Assembly (NCBI GenBank): GCA_025612245.1
Contig: JAAXKQ010000019.1
Location: forward strand, 1-64,000
Direction of reading: 5' to 3'
From: Ignavibacteria bacterium
GTDB taxonomy: Bacteria; Bacteroidota; Ignavibacteria; Ignavibacteriales; SURF-24
DNA: 64,000 nucleotides
The notes below the pieces were generated by a model. The model was given only the letters and a program-made list of their open reading frames with translations, did not search any database and had not been told where the DNA came from. A program made the translations under genes and the position numbers. Each line of letters begins with the position of its first letter. Position 1 is the first letter of the stretch. Below are positions 26,671-35,680 of the stretch, in pieces.

Positions 26671-29472
26671 ATGGATAAAAAAGTTTTTCACGTAATATCA
26701 AACACGCACTGGGACCGTGAGTGGCGATATCCCTTCCAGAAAAACCGCCAGATGCTGGTGGATATGATAGATAATGTTCTTGAAATACTGGAGCAGGAAC
26801 CGGAATACAGGGCTTTTCACCTGGACAGCCAGTCAATCGTTTTAAAGGACTACCTTGAGATCCGTCCTGAGAAGAAAGGAACAATAAAAAAATTCGTTGA
26901 AGCAAAAAGACTCCTTGTTGGACCATGGTACATACTTCCGGATGAATTTCAGGTTGGAGGGGAAAACCTCATAAGAAACCTTCTCTTAGGGCACAAGGTT
27001 GCAGGGCAGAACGGCGGGGTTTCAAAGATCGGATATTCGCCGTTTTCATGGGGGCAAATTTCACAGCTCCCGCAGATATATAAGCAGTTTGACATAGATC
27101 TTATTATGTTCTACCGCGGCGTCAACTCCATAGACAGCCCTAAGGCCGAGTTTTTGTGGGAGGGGGCAGACGGGGAAAAGATGGTGACTTCCAGGTTCTC
27201 CACGATGCCAAGGTATAACTTTTACTTTTACATTTACCGTCCGGTAATTCACAACGAGGCTATCCCGGATGTTGAGTACAAGTGGTCCAAAGGGGGTATG
27301 CCTTTTCACTTTGCGGGGAAAGACACCTTTGAAGAAGATTATTCAATTATAGTTCCGCTGGACTCATATTATCCTGAAAATATCAAGCCTTCGGTTGAAA
27401 AAATCATACGGGATCAGGCGAAGGATTTTACGACTGAACACGTGATCTGGATGGAAGGGCATGATTCAAGCGGGCCAAATGCCAAGACAGCAAGAATAAT
27501 AAAGGACATAAAAACTCTTATGCCGGGCCTCGAAGTAAGGCACAGCACGCTGGAAGAATATGCAGATGCCGTGCTTAAAAGTGTGGACAGGCACGGGCTT
27601 AAAACGGTAAAAGGGGAGCGCAGGAGCGCACAGTATGACCTCAGAAGCGGCAACCTTTACGGCTATACCACTTCGGCACGCATGTATCTAAAGCAGAAAA
27701 ATTATGAAACTGAAAAGTGGCTTCAGTACTATGCTGAACCGTTTAACGCCTTTTCGTCGCTCCTTGGAAGAGATATCAGGGACAATTACCTGAATATAGC
27801 CTGGGAATTACTGATACAGAATTCGGCCCACGACTCTATCGGGGGATGCAGCCTTGATGAGATACACGATGACATGATGATGAGGTATAATCATTCCATT
27901 CAGATTTCCCGTGGGGTTTTTGAAAGAGCTCTTAAGTACATCGCAAAGAATATAGACAGCAGCAGTTTTACCAAGACTCCCTTAGAAAGAGACAATATCT
28001 TCCTTACGGCGTTTAACCCCGGCAATTACCGGAGAAGAGAAACAGTGGAAGCATTTATTGACATTCCGAAGGAGTTCGACAAGGGAAGCCTCAGGCTCGT
28101 GGACAGCACGGGAAACGAACTTAAAGCGGTGATTCTGGCAAAAGAAGACTGCCAGCCCGTTTTAGAGCAGCTCATAGACCGTCCGATGTATTTTGAGATG
28201 ACGCGCTACAGGACTCTTCTGGAAATGAAGGACATCCCTCCGTTCGGCCTCAGGCAGTTTAAGGTTATTCCCGAGGCCAGGAAAAAAAAGGCTGAAGCGG
28301 CCCCGCTTAAAAAGACAGGCAAAGCTTTGCTCGAGAACGAATACCTGAAGGTAAAGATAAATGCCGACGGGTCTCTTAACCTCCTGGACAAGGAGAATAA
28401 CGTTACCTATAAGAACCTGGGTTACTTTGTTGATGAAGGTGAAGGCGGGCATGCCTGGACGCATGAATCTGTTGAACCCGTAGTCAGTACACTAAAATCA
28501 AGGGCAGAAATTACAAAAATTGAGGACAACCCCCTTAGAACCAGGTTCAGCATAAAGCATATCATGAGGCTTCCCAAAGACCTCAAAGAAAGACGTTTGG
28601 GGAAGGGAGCCTTCTGTGATATGCCCGTTGGGTTAACAGTTACGCTTGGGAAAAATTCAAAGCACCTTGAGTTCGGTATTGAGCTTGAAAATACCATTGA
28701 AAGCCACCGGCTCAGGATGCTTTTCCCAACCGGGCTGAAGGCAGCAAAGAATTCATTTGGCGAAGGGCAGTTTGACGTCGTAAAGCGCTCAATTGAGCGC
28801 CCGGATACCGGTAAATGGGTCGAACAGCCGATGTACGACTATCCGATGCACCATTTCGTGGATCTGTCGGACGGTCTTAATGGCTGTGCAATAATGACCG
28901 AGGGTCTCAAGGAATACGAGGCTTTTGAAGACAAGGAAAGGACGGTTGCGGTCACGCTTTTGCGTGGCTTTGAGTACATAATTGCTCCAAGCTCCAGGCA
29001 GGATTATGCGTACAAGAAAGGCTCTCAGTGCCCGGGAGTGCACAAGTTCCATATTGCATTCTACCCCCATAAGGGCGGCTGGGCGGAGGGCAGGGTCTTT
29101 GAGCAGGCGCTGACTTTTGCAAATCCGGTATCCCTCGTTCAAAGCGGTGCATCAAAAGGAAGCCTGAAGACAGATCTGTCCTTTATTGAGATCACGCCAA
29201 AAGAGCTCGTCTTCAGCGCGCTTAAAACGCCTGAGGACGGGGAAAAAGATACCTTTATTCTCAGGCTTTACAACCCCACGGAAAGGAAGATTACGGGCAA
29301 GGTCAGTAGCCTCTTTAACTTTAAGAAAGTTGAAGAAGTCACACTGGAGGAGAAGGCAGTCAGGCAGATAGGCACTGAAAACAGAAATTCATTTACCATT
29401 ACGGCCGGGAAAAAGAAAATCGTGACCTTAAGGATCACCTTCGGCCTTAAAAAAGAGGGACTCAATGTTTGA
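26671..29472 (+). CDS. GH38-like alpha-mannosidase family protein with altered active site
   Basis: GH38 enzymes are zinc-dependent retaining alpha-mannosidases. The 933-residue protein has the N-terminal signature SNTHWDREWRYPF (zinc ligands H13 and D15), the helical GH38 middle domain with AHDSIGGCSLDEIHDD (ligand H387), and a C-terminal beta-sandwich. The segment that normally supplies the nucleophile Asp (PDxFG) reads GYSPFSWGQISQLPQIY, placing Phe at position 125. This residue is normally also a zinc ligand, so either the mechanism differs or another residue, perhaps the Asp in WMEGHDSSGP, acts. There is no signal peptide, so it is cytoplasmic. It overlaps the next gene by 8 bp, coupling it to the GH94-like phosphorylase. 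Confidence 0.88.
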   Translation: MDKKVFHVISNTHWDREWRYPFQKNRQMLVDMIDNVLEILEQEPEYRAFHLDSQSIVLKDYLEIRPEKKGTIKKFVEAKRLLVGPWYILPDEFQVGGENLIRNLLLGHKVAGQNGGVSKIGYSPFSWGQISQLPQIYKQFDIDLIMFYRGVNSIDSPKAEFLWEGADGEKMVTSRFSTMPRYNFYFYIYRPVIHNEAIPDVEYKWSKGGMPFHFAGKDTFEEDYSIIVPLDSYYPENIKPSVEKIIRDQAKDFTTEHVIWMEGHDSSGPNAKTARIIKDIKTLMPGLEVRHSTLEEYADAVLKSVDRHGLKTVKGERRSAQYDLRSGNLYGYTTSARMYLKQKNYETEKWLQYYAEPFNAFSSLLGRDIRDNYLNIAWELLIQNSAHDSIGGCSLDEIHDDMMMRYNHSIQISRGVFERALKYIAKNIDSSSFTKTPLERDNIFLTAFNPGNYRRRETVEAFIDIPKEFDKGSLRLVDSTGNELKAVILAKEDCQPVLEQLIDRPMYFEMTRYRTLLEMKDIPPFGLRQFKVIPEARKKKAEAAPLKKTGKALLENEYLKVKINADGSLNLLDKENNVTYKNLGYFVDEGEGGHAWTHESVEPVVSTLKSRAEITKIEDNPLRTRFSIKHIMRLPKDLKERRLGKGAFCDMPVGLTVTLGKNSKHLEFGIELENTIESHRLRMLFPTGLKAAKNSFGEGQFDVVKRSIERPDTGKWVEQPMYDYPMHHFVDLSDGLNGCAIMTEGLKEYEAFEDKERTVAVTLLRGFEYIIAPSSRQDYAYKKGSQCPGVHKFHIAFYPHKGGWAEGRVFEQALTFANPVSLVQSGASKGSLKTDLSFIEITPKELVFSALKTPEDGEKDTFILRLYNPTERKITGKVSSLFNFKKVEEVTLEEKAVRQIGTENRNSFTITAGKKKIVTLRITFGLKKEGLNV

Positions 29473-31867
29473 AAATAAATATGGACACTTTTCTGAAGAT
29501 TTCAGGGAATATATAATTACAGAACCCAGGACTCCGAGGCCCTGGTTTAACTACATCTGGAACGAGCACTACGCAGGGCTCATTTCTCATACAGGCGGGG
29601 GCTTTAGTTTTTTAGACTCCCCGAGGGACAACAGAATAAGCAGGATGAGGTATAACTGCCTTCCGTGGGACAGGCCCGGAAGATACATTATAGTTAAGGA
29701 CGTTGAACTTAATAAATACTGGTCCTTAAGCTGGGCCCCCACAATTGACCTTAAATACGACAAGTATGAATGCCGGCACGGACAGGGATATACAAAAATA
29801 ATAACTGAAATTTTCGGCATCAGGGGAGAACTGACCTATTTTGTGCCCATGGACATAAATGCCGAGATATGGAACGTGAAACTTACCGACTTAACCGGTA
29901 AAGACAGGCATCTTGAAGTTTACTCATTCGTTGAACTCATGATGGGTAACGCACTTAACGACATTATCAACGAGCCGAACGATAAGCATTTTACGGAAAT
30001 TAAGTTCAATAAAGAACACGAAGCAATACTTGCCACCAGGCGTTACTGGGTGCTGAATAAAAAAGTTTCCGTTGCACAGCCTAACATAGACTGGAAGTAC
30101 AACCTTGTTTTTGCGGGTACTCTTCCCGCAGAAGGCTTTGACGGGAGCCTGGACAGTTTTATCGGCCGCTGGCGCTCGGAGGCAAACCCGGAGTCAATTG
30201 AAACCGGCATAATGAAAAACAACGAGATCACAGCAGGCGATCCCGTTGCGGCCCTTAAGTCGAAGCTAATGCTAGGGGCCGGTGCGTCTTCGGAGTTTGC
30301 AGTCATACTAGGTATAGCGCCAAAAGAAGAAGACCCATTTGAGCACCTGAGGCTCTCGGAGCTGAAAAGTACAGGAGTCATCAGTGAGAAATTCGGGCAG
30401 ATGAAGAAACACTGGGACAGGCACCTGGGCCACATTAAAGTAAATACGCCCGATAAGAAATTTGACGCGATGCTTGGAGTATGGACGCAGTATCAGGCGG
30501 CAGTTACCTTCGACATGGCGCGTAACGCAGGTTATTACCATGGGGGACTTCTCTTCGGCACGGGAATGAGGGACCAGTTCCAGGATATTATCGGAATGGT
30601 AATAGCCGATCCAGGACGCGTAAGAAAGCGCCTGCTTAATGCGCTGAGGTTCCAGTTTTCAAATGGTTCTACGCTCCACAACTTCTTTAAGCTTACCAAC
30701 AGCGGCGAAAGAACGAACCACTCCGATACACCGCTCTGGATACCATTCGGGCTGGTGGAATACCTGAACGAAACCGGGGATTTTGAGATCCTCGAAGAAA
30801 AGGTTGATTACTACGACGAAGGATGCGACACGGTTTATATGCACATGGTAAAGGCACTCGACTTTGCTATATCGGCAACTACTGAACGCTCACTTCCAAA
30901 GATTATGAACGGCGACTGGAACGATACGCTCGACCACATTGGCCCACTTGGAAAAGGCGAGACCGTATGGGGAGCTTTCTTTCTGGCATACGTCCTGAGA
31001 AAAACCTTTGAGCTGCTTGAACTGAGGCGGGATACAGTGACTCTCGGGCGCTTTACTGATGCATACAATAGGCTTAAGGCCGCGACAAATGAATTCTGCT
31101 GGGATGGCGAGTGGTATATAAGGGCCTTCAAGGATAATGGCGAACCCGTCGGGACGCACAAGGACAAGCAGGGAAAGATATTCATTAACTCGCAGACGTG
31201 GCCCGTTATTTCCGGTCTGGCTACAAAGGAACGTGCAGACAAGGCGCTCCAGTCGTGCAAAAAGCATCTACTGAAGCCTTACGGCATACAGATCTGCTGG
31301 CCGTCATTTACGGAAATAGCCGATGACATTGGCCTTATCAGCAGGTGTGTTCCGGGGAAAAAGGAAAACGGGGCAATATTTAATCATGCCTCATCCTGGT
31401 TCGTACTGGCTTCAATCTTAAACGGGGACGTTGAAACGGCATACGACGTTTATTCAAAGATGCTGCCCTTGAACTCGGCAAGGAATATAGACAGCTACGA
31501 AGTTGAGCCTTACGTCTTTGCCGAATATGTGACGAGTCCCGACCACCCGACAGAAAACCAGGCCAGCCACTCCTGGCTGACCGGAACAGCCGTATGGATG
31601 CTAAGGATTGGGCTGGACTATATACTTGGTTTCAGGACATCCCTCAGGGGAGTAGAAATTAAGCCGAACATTCCTTCTTCATGGAAGGGGTTCAAGGCTG
31701 AAAGGGTATTCAGGGGGAAAAGGCTACTTCTGGAGGTCAACAATGAAGCTAAAGTCAACTCCTCGGTTAAATCCATTAAGATAAACGGCAAGGTTTCCGA
31801 GGATGCATTTATTGATCCGAATAACTATGAGACAGATGAGATAAAAATTGAGATAGTAATGGGTTAA
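29465..31867 (+). CDS. GH94-family glycoside phosphorylase
   Basis: GH94 enzymes split beta-linked disaccharides with phosphate to give a hexose 1-phosphate. The 800-residue protein has the N-terminal beta-sandwich starting NYIWNEHYAGLISHTGGGFS, and the (alpha/alpha)6 barrel. The general acid is the second Asp of NGDWNDTLD (D487). Other family blocks are GMRDQFQDIIG, KENGAIFNHASSWF, and SHSWLTGTAVWMLR near the end. It lacks a signal peptide. The acceptor specificity cannot be read from sequence; with GH38, NanE and a phosphomutase gene nearby a mannose- or HexNAc-containing product is reasonable. It is the last gene of the operon; a terminator follows at 31903. Confidence 0.9.
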   Translation: MFENKYGHFSEDFREYIITEPRTPRPWFNYIWNEHYAGLISHTGGGFSFLDSPRDNRISRMRYNCLPWDRPGRYIIVKDVELNKYWSLSWAPTIDLKYDKYECRHGQGYTKIITEIFGIRGELTYFVPMDINAEIWNVKLTDLTGKDRHLEVYSFVELMMGNALNDIINEPNDKHFTEIKFNKEHEAILATRRYWVLNKKVSVAQPNIDWKYNLVFAGTLPAEGFDGSLDSFIGRWRSEANPESIETGIMKNNEITAGDPVAALKSKLMLGAGASSEFAVILGIAPKEEDPFEHLRLSELKSTGVISEKFGQMKKHWDRHLGHIKVNTPDKKFDAMLGVWTQYQAAVTFDMARNAGYYHGGLLFGTGMRDQFQDIIGMVIADPGRVRKRLLNALRFQFSNGSTLHNFFKLTNSGERTNHSDTPLWIPFGLVEYLNETGDFEILEEKVDYYDEGCDTVYMHMVKALDFAISATTERSLPKIMNGDWNDTLDHIGPLGKGETVWGAFFLAYVLRKTFELLELRRDTVTLGRFTDAYNRLKAATNEFCWDGEWYIRAFKDNGEPVGTHKDKQGKIFINSQTWPVISGLATKERADKALQSCKKHLLKPYGIQICWPSFTEIADDIGLISRCVPGKKENGAIFNHASSWFVLASILNGDVETAYDVYSKMLPLNSARNIDSYEVEPYVFAEYVTSPDHPTENQASHSWLTGTAVWMLRIGLDYILGFRTSLRGVEIKPNIPSSWKGFKAERVFRGKRLLLEVNNEAKVNSSVKSIKINGKVSEDAFIDPNNYETDEIKIEIVMG

Positions 31868-31902
31868 AACGGTTCCAAAAATGAAAACATGTTCTCAACA
31901 TA

Positions 31903-31953
31903 AAAAGCAGGCCTGAAAGAAACAGTTACTCTTCAGGCCATGGCTTTTCTTTT
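31903..31953 (+). terminator. Rho-independent terminator of the GH38/GH94 operon
   Basis: The stem GGCCTGAAAGA (31910-31920) with TCTTCAGGCC (31930-31939), one bulge, is extended by AAAAGC pairing with GCTTTT, and CTTTTCTTTT follows. It lies 36 bp after the GH94 stop and separates the cytoplasmic enzyme operon from the secreted protein at 31994. Confidence 0.8.
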
Positions 31954-31993
31954 AATTAAATTCATTTATTCAAAAACTTAGAAGGTCGTAAGT

Positions 31994-34870
31994 ATGAAAA
32001 AAACTCTCTTAGTACTGATTCTGAGTTGTTTTTGGGCAACGGGATACCTGGCTTCCAGACCAGCACACGTGCAGGGAAGTTCAGATCAATCCTTACTTTC
32101 AGGACCAATATCCTGGGAACAGTCGGTTGCCAAGGGCAATAAGCCAAGATATTTCGGCGCAAATACCGAAAGGGGAATGGCAGTAGGAAAGGTGAATGGC
32201 AATTACAGGATGTATGTTGTCTCACGTAACGGGGGCAGCAAGATAGTTGTTCACAATGCTTTGACTGGCGACAGCCTTGGAACTCTTATTAATCCCAAAG
32301 CTACATCAGGCACGTTTCCTATAAACTGTGCCGGAGTAACACAGGATGGAATTATTTATGTCTGCAACATGGTAACAGACGCACAGAAGGCAGCTTTCCT
32401 GGTCTACAGGTGGGGAAGTGAAACCGATACGGGCAGAACCGTAATTTCCTACAAGGCAGACGTGGCTGCCTGGAGGCTGGGCGACATGTTCAGTGTTTTC
32501 GGAAAAGGGGCCGACGTAACGATTTTTGCCTGTGTCAAGGACCAGCCCAAGGTCGTTAAGTTTGTTTCTTCCGATTCCGGCAAGACCTTTACCACTTCAA
32601 TAATTACTCTGGCAAATGCAAAGGTCAGTTCCAACCCGAACGTTGCACTGACGCCGGACGGAAGCTTCTTCTTTAAGTCGTATACCACTCCGCTTATTCA
32701 TTACACGGACGATGGCAGCGTAATTGATACAATTCCATCCAGCGTGGTATCTTCTTCAATTACAAACATTAACTATTTTGAGCTTGACGGAAGGAAGTTT
32801 GTTACCGGGTATACTCCTTTTGCCGGCCAGACGGGCGTTTCCGAAAGGCTGCAGATATTTAATGTAACACACCCTAAGAAAACTTTCATTGCCGACCAGA
32901 CGGCATCACTGGGTGCGGTTTCAAATACAAACGGAACAGGAAAGGTCGAGTTTATGACCTATTCAGACAACGGGACGGAAAGTTATCTTTTCTTTATTCT
33001 CGGCTCAAATAACGGCATAGGCGCCTACACGCTGGATCCGCTGTACGTTCCGATGCCTGCAGAAATCAACTGGGAAAAAAATGCCTCACAGAATTCTAAA
33101 CCGGCTTATTTCGGTACAGACTATGAAAGAGGAATGGCATACGGCAGAATCAGCGGCGAAGACAAGCTTTTTGTCGTAAGCCGTACGGGCGGTCCCAAGA
33201 TAGTTGTCCATGACGCCCATACAGGCGACAGCCTTTACGTCATAGCAAAGCCAAAGGACAACGTGGGTTACTTCCCGCTTAATACTGCCGGCGTTTCCGA
33301 GGATGGGCAGCTTTATGCATGCAATATGACGCTTGATGCTTCAACTGCTCCTTTTACCGTATACAGATGGACTGCCACAGATACTGCAAAATCGGTTATC
33401 TCCTTCACTGCTCCTGCTACGGGATGGAGAATGGGTGACGAATTTAACGTCTACGGAAAGGCTTCAGACAATTCTCTCACAATTTTCTGCGGCGTTAAGG
33501 ATAAGGGAAAACTAGTAAAGTTTACCACAGCCGATAACGGCGCAACATTTACTACAAACGTAATAGACCTTGAAGGAGCGGCATTCAGCTCAATGCCTAA
33601 CGTTGCATTGCTGAAAGACGGCTCATTTTACTTCAAAAATTACAGCAAGCCGCTCATCCATTATTCGACAGACGGAAAGATGATAGACACTGTAAAGGCT
33701 GCAAACAGCTCTATTACAAACATCAAGTATTTCGAAATGAATGACAGGAAATACATCGCCGGGTACCTGCCGTTTGCAGGACAGACTGGCAAATCTGAAA
33801 ACGTAAACCTGATTGATGTAACAGAAGCCGGAAAGTCTTTCCTCGCAGCTGCAACTCCGTCGCTTGGTACGGTAAGGAACCTCAACGGCTCGGGCAGCGT
33901 AGAAGTAATGAAGTACACTAAAGACGGCAAGGAAGTAGTTGTTTTCTTTTTAATGGGAACAAATAACGGGCTTGCTGCCTATACGTACAACGACAACATG
34001 AAGCTCAGCGTCCGTGACACATTGTTCTACGGAAATTCGGAAAATGTACTCAAGAACCCATATGGCACGGGCTTTATTGCAGGAACAAACGGCTATGGAG
34101 ACCTGGGCAAGTACGAGCGCTTTGACATGTATAAGGATGATGAAGTCTCGGCGGTAAGATACTACTTCGGATACAAGAATGTTGTAGGCTCACCCGATAC
34201 AATAAGCCTTAATATCAGGACCTCCAAAGACGGCAAGCCGGGAGATATTCTCCGGTCAGTTAAGATAACTTCAGATAAGATTGACACAACGGGTAATGGC
34301 AACCTGATATTCCTCGATTCCACGCTCGTTGTTCCTGAACCGGGAGTAATTTTTGTGGGTGCAGAATGGACTTCAGCTTCAGATGACACACTTGCCTTCA
34401 TTACTGATAAGAACGGGGAAGGCGATAAAAAGTCGCGCGCATGGGAGCTCAATAAGGATAAATTGTGGGGATATTTCGATCAGCCCGGGGACAATACCTG
34501 GGGTCTTGATGCCGATATCTGGATTTCCTTATTCTATAAGAAGGGTCCAAGGATCATTGATGCCGTAGAAAAGGATGCAAAGAAAGTTCCGGCAGATTAC
34601 GCATTGGAACAGAACTATCCTAATCCATTCAACCCGTCAACTACAATCAGGTTCAACCTGAAGACCGGGGCCAGGGTTTCACTGAAAGTTTACAACATAC
34701 TTGGTATGGAAGTTGCAAACCTCGTGAACGGTTCCATGCCGGCAGGGCAGAAGGCAGTAAGCTTTAATGCTTCAAAGCTCTCAAGCGGCATGTACATCTA
34801 TAGCCTCAGGGTAGAAGGAATGGATGGAAGCAAGTTTACTTCGGTAAGAAAAATGATGCTTCTGAAGTAA
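31994..34870 (+). CDS. Secreted DUF4623-like double-domain protein with T9SS sorting domain
   Basis: A signal peptide (about 1-20, LLVLILSCFWATGYLAS) starts this 958-residue protein. Two homologous copies of a roughly 315-residue domain follow: the first from ISWEQSVAKGNKPRYFGANTERGMA (about 36) and the second from INWEKNASQNSKPAYFGTDYERGMA (about 355), sharing IVVHxAxTGDSL and FxTxxIxLxxA blocks. This pattern fits DUF4623-like beta-propeller repeats. A further beta-rich region leads to the C-terminal domain LEQNYPNPFNPSTTIRFNL, ending KMMLLK, which directs export through the type IX system and surface anchoring. The role may be carbohydrate binding outside the cell; no catalytic residues are recognised. 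Confidence 0.8.
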   Translation: MKKTLLVLILSCFWATGYLASRPAHVQGSSDQSLLSGPISWEQSVAKGNKPRYFGANTERGMAVGKVNGNYRMYVVSRNGGSKIVVHNALTGDSLGTLINPKATSGTFPINCAGVTQDGIIYVCNMVTDAQKAAFLVYRWGSETDTGRTVISYKADVAAWRLGDMFSVFGKGADVTIFACVKDQPKVVKFVSSDSGKTFTTSIITLANAKVSSNPNVALTPDGSFFFKSYTTPLIHYTDDGSVIDTIPSSVVSSSITNINYFELDGRKFVTGYTPFAGQTGVSERLQIFNVTHPKKTFIADQTASLGAVSNTNGTGKVEFMTYSDNGTESYLFFILGSNNGIGAYTLDPLYVPMPAEINWEKNASQNSKPAYFGTDYERGMAYGRISGEDKLFVVSRTGGPKIVVHDAHTGDSLYVIAKPKDNVGYFPLNTAGVSEDGQLYACNMTLDASTAPFTVYRWTATDTAKSVISFTAPATGWRMGDEFNVYGKASDNSLTIFCGVKDKGKLVKFTTADNGATFTTNVIDLEGAAFSSMPNVALLKDGSFYFKNYSKPLIHYSTDGKMIDTVKAANSSITNIKYFEMNDRKYIAGYLPFAGQTGKSENVNLIDVTEAGKSFLAAATPSLGTVRNLNGSGSVEVMKYTKDGKEVVVFFLMGTNNGLAAYTYNDNMKLSVRDTLFYGNSENVLKNPYGTGFIAGTNGYGDLGKYERFDMYKDDEVSAVRYYFGYKNVVGSPDTISLNIRTSKDGKPGDILRSVKITSDKIDTTGNGNLIFLDSTLVVPEPGVIFVGAEWTSASDDTLAFITDKNGEGDKKSRAWELNKDKLWGYFDQPGDNTWGLDADIWISLFYKKGPRIIDAVEKDAKKVPADYALEQNYPNPFNPSTTIRFNLKTGARVSLKVYNILGMEVANLVNGSMPAGQKAVSFNASKLSSGMYIYSLRVEGMDGSKFTSVRKMMLLK

Positions 34871-34938
34871 TTAAGTAAATAGTATTTCTCCCCCCAAAAA
34901 AACAGGGGGAAGTAAGCCTCATTTCCCGATACAGTAAG

Positions 34939-34969
34939 AGCCCGCGCATGCAACATGTGTACGCGGGCT
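34939..34969 (+). terminator. GC-rich hairpin after the secreted DUF4623-like gene
   Basis: AGCCCGCG (34939-34946) pairs with CGCGGGCT (34962-34969). A weaker CTCCCCC/AGGGGGA stem lies about 40 bp upstream. Neither has a long T tract directly behind it, so the termination call is moderate. The hairpin covers a possible ATG at 34948, which argues against that as the start of the next gene. Confidence 0.5.
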
Positions 34970-35025
34970 ACTTCCTGTACGGCAAAAAAAAAGTATGTAA
35001 ACTGTTTAATTTAGGCATAAGAATT

Positions 35026-35571
35026 ATGGAAGAAAGGATGAAAAATGCCCCGGTTTTGATTATTGGGGATTCAATTACAGAGGGCTTTAAGGAAAAAGAA
35101 CTTTTACCTGAACTTAATATCCTGAACTATGGCGTTTCAGGGGACAGCACGCCTGAGCTGCTTGAAAGAATATCAAAGTCCTGGTTCGACAAAAATCCAC
35201 GGGCAGCATTTTTATGCATCGGGACTAATGACTTTGCACGCGGGAGAACTGACGGGTATATACTCGGTAACATCCGGGAAATAATCGACAAAATCAGGTC
35301 TTTTTCCCCTCGTGAGCTTAAGCTCGTTGTAATCTCAATTTTTCCCACACGGGATAATGCCCCGCGGCCTAACGAGCGCATAAGGGAATTTAACCGTCAG
35401 CTTTCCATACTGTGCAAAGAAAGTGCGATTAGCTATTTCGACATAAACCGTAATTTTTCCGACCGGGAAGGGAAATTAAAAAGTGAGTTTACCGAAGACG
35501 GCCTGCACCTTACTAAAGCGGCATACAGGCTTTGGGCGGATTTGATTAGTGAGTACGTGGGAAAACTCTAG
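35026..35571 (+). CDS. SGNH/GDSL-family hydrolase
   Basis: All four SGNH blocks are present: IIGDSITEGF with nucleophile S16 (counted from the start used here), NYGVSGDST with the oxyanion Gly, LCIGTNDFA with the Asn, and TEDGLHLTKAAY with the catalytic Asp and His. Family members remove acyl or acetyl groups from lipids and glycans. There is no signal peptide in the chosen frame. The ATG at 35026 (MEERMKNAPVL) is preferred over 34948, which lies within a hairpin; 35038 is also possible. The length, about 181 residues, fits a single-domain esterase. It sits between the secreted protein and the sensor kinase, perhaps as a glycan deacetylase. Confidence 0.85.
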   Translation: MEERMKNAPVLIIGDSITEGFKEKELLPELNILNYGVSGDSTPELLERISKSWFDKNPRAAFLCIGTNDFARGRTDGYILGNIREIIDKIRSFSPRELKLVVISIFPTRDNAPRPNERIREFNRQLSILCKESAISYFDINRNFSDREGKLKSEFTEDGLHLTKAAYRLWADLISEYVGKL

Positions 35572-35624
35572 ATCCTTATAAAACCGGCTCTTAAGCGAAA
35601 AAGTGTTTTACCGGGATATGATTA

Positions 35625-35658
35625 TTGTTCCATATTTATAAAAGATTCTCTATTTTTG
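35625..35658 (+). promoter_or_regulatory. Candidate Bacteroidota-type promoter of the propeller kinase gene
   Basis: TATTTTTG (35651-35658) matches the TAnnTTTG -7 box exactly. TTG at 35625-35627 stands 23 bp upstream, inside the spacing range for -33 elements. The predicted transcript would begin about 17 bp before the kinase ATG at 35681. Confidence 0.45.
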
Positions 35659-35680
35659 ACTTCAAAATTGAGCTTTAAGT

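Noticed and set aside
34948-35025. N-terminal extension of the SGNH hydrolase from 34948
   Set aside because: The ATG lies within a GC-rich hairpin and the extra residues are not part of the SGNH fold.
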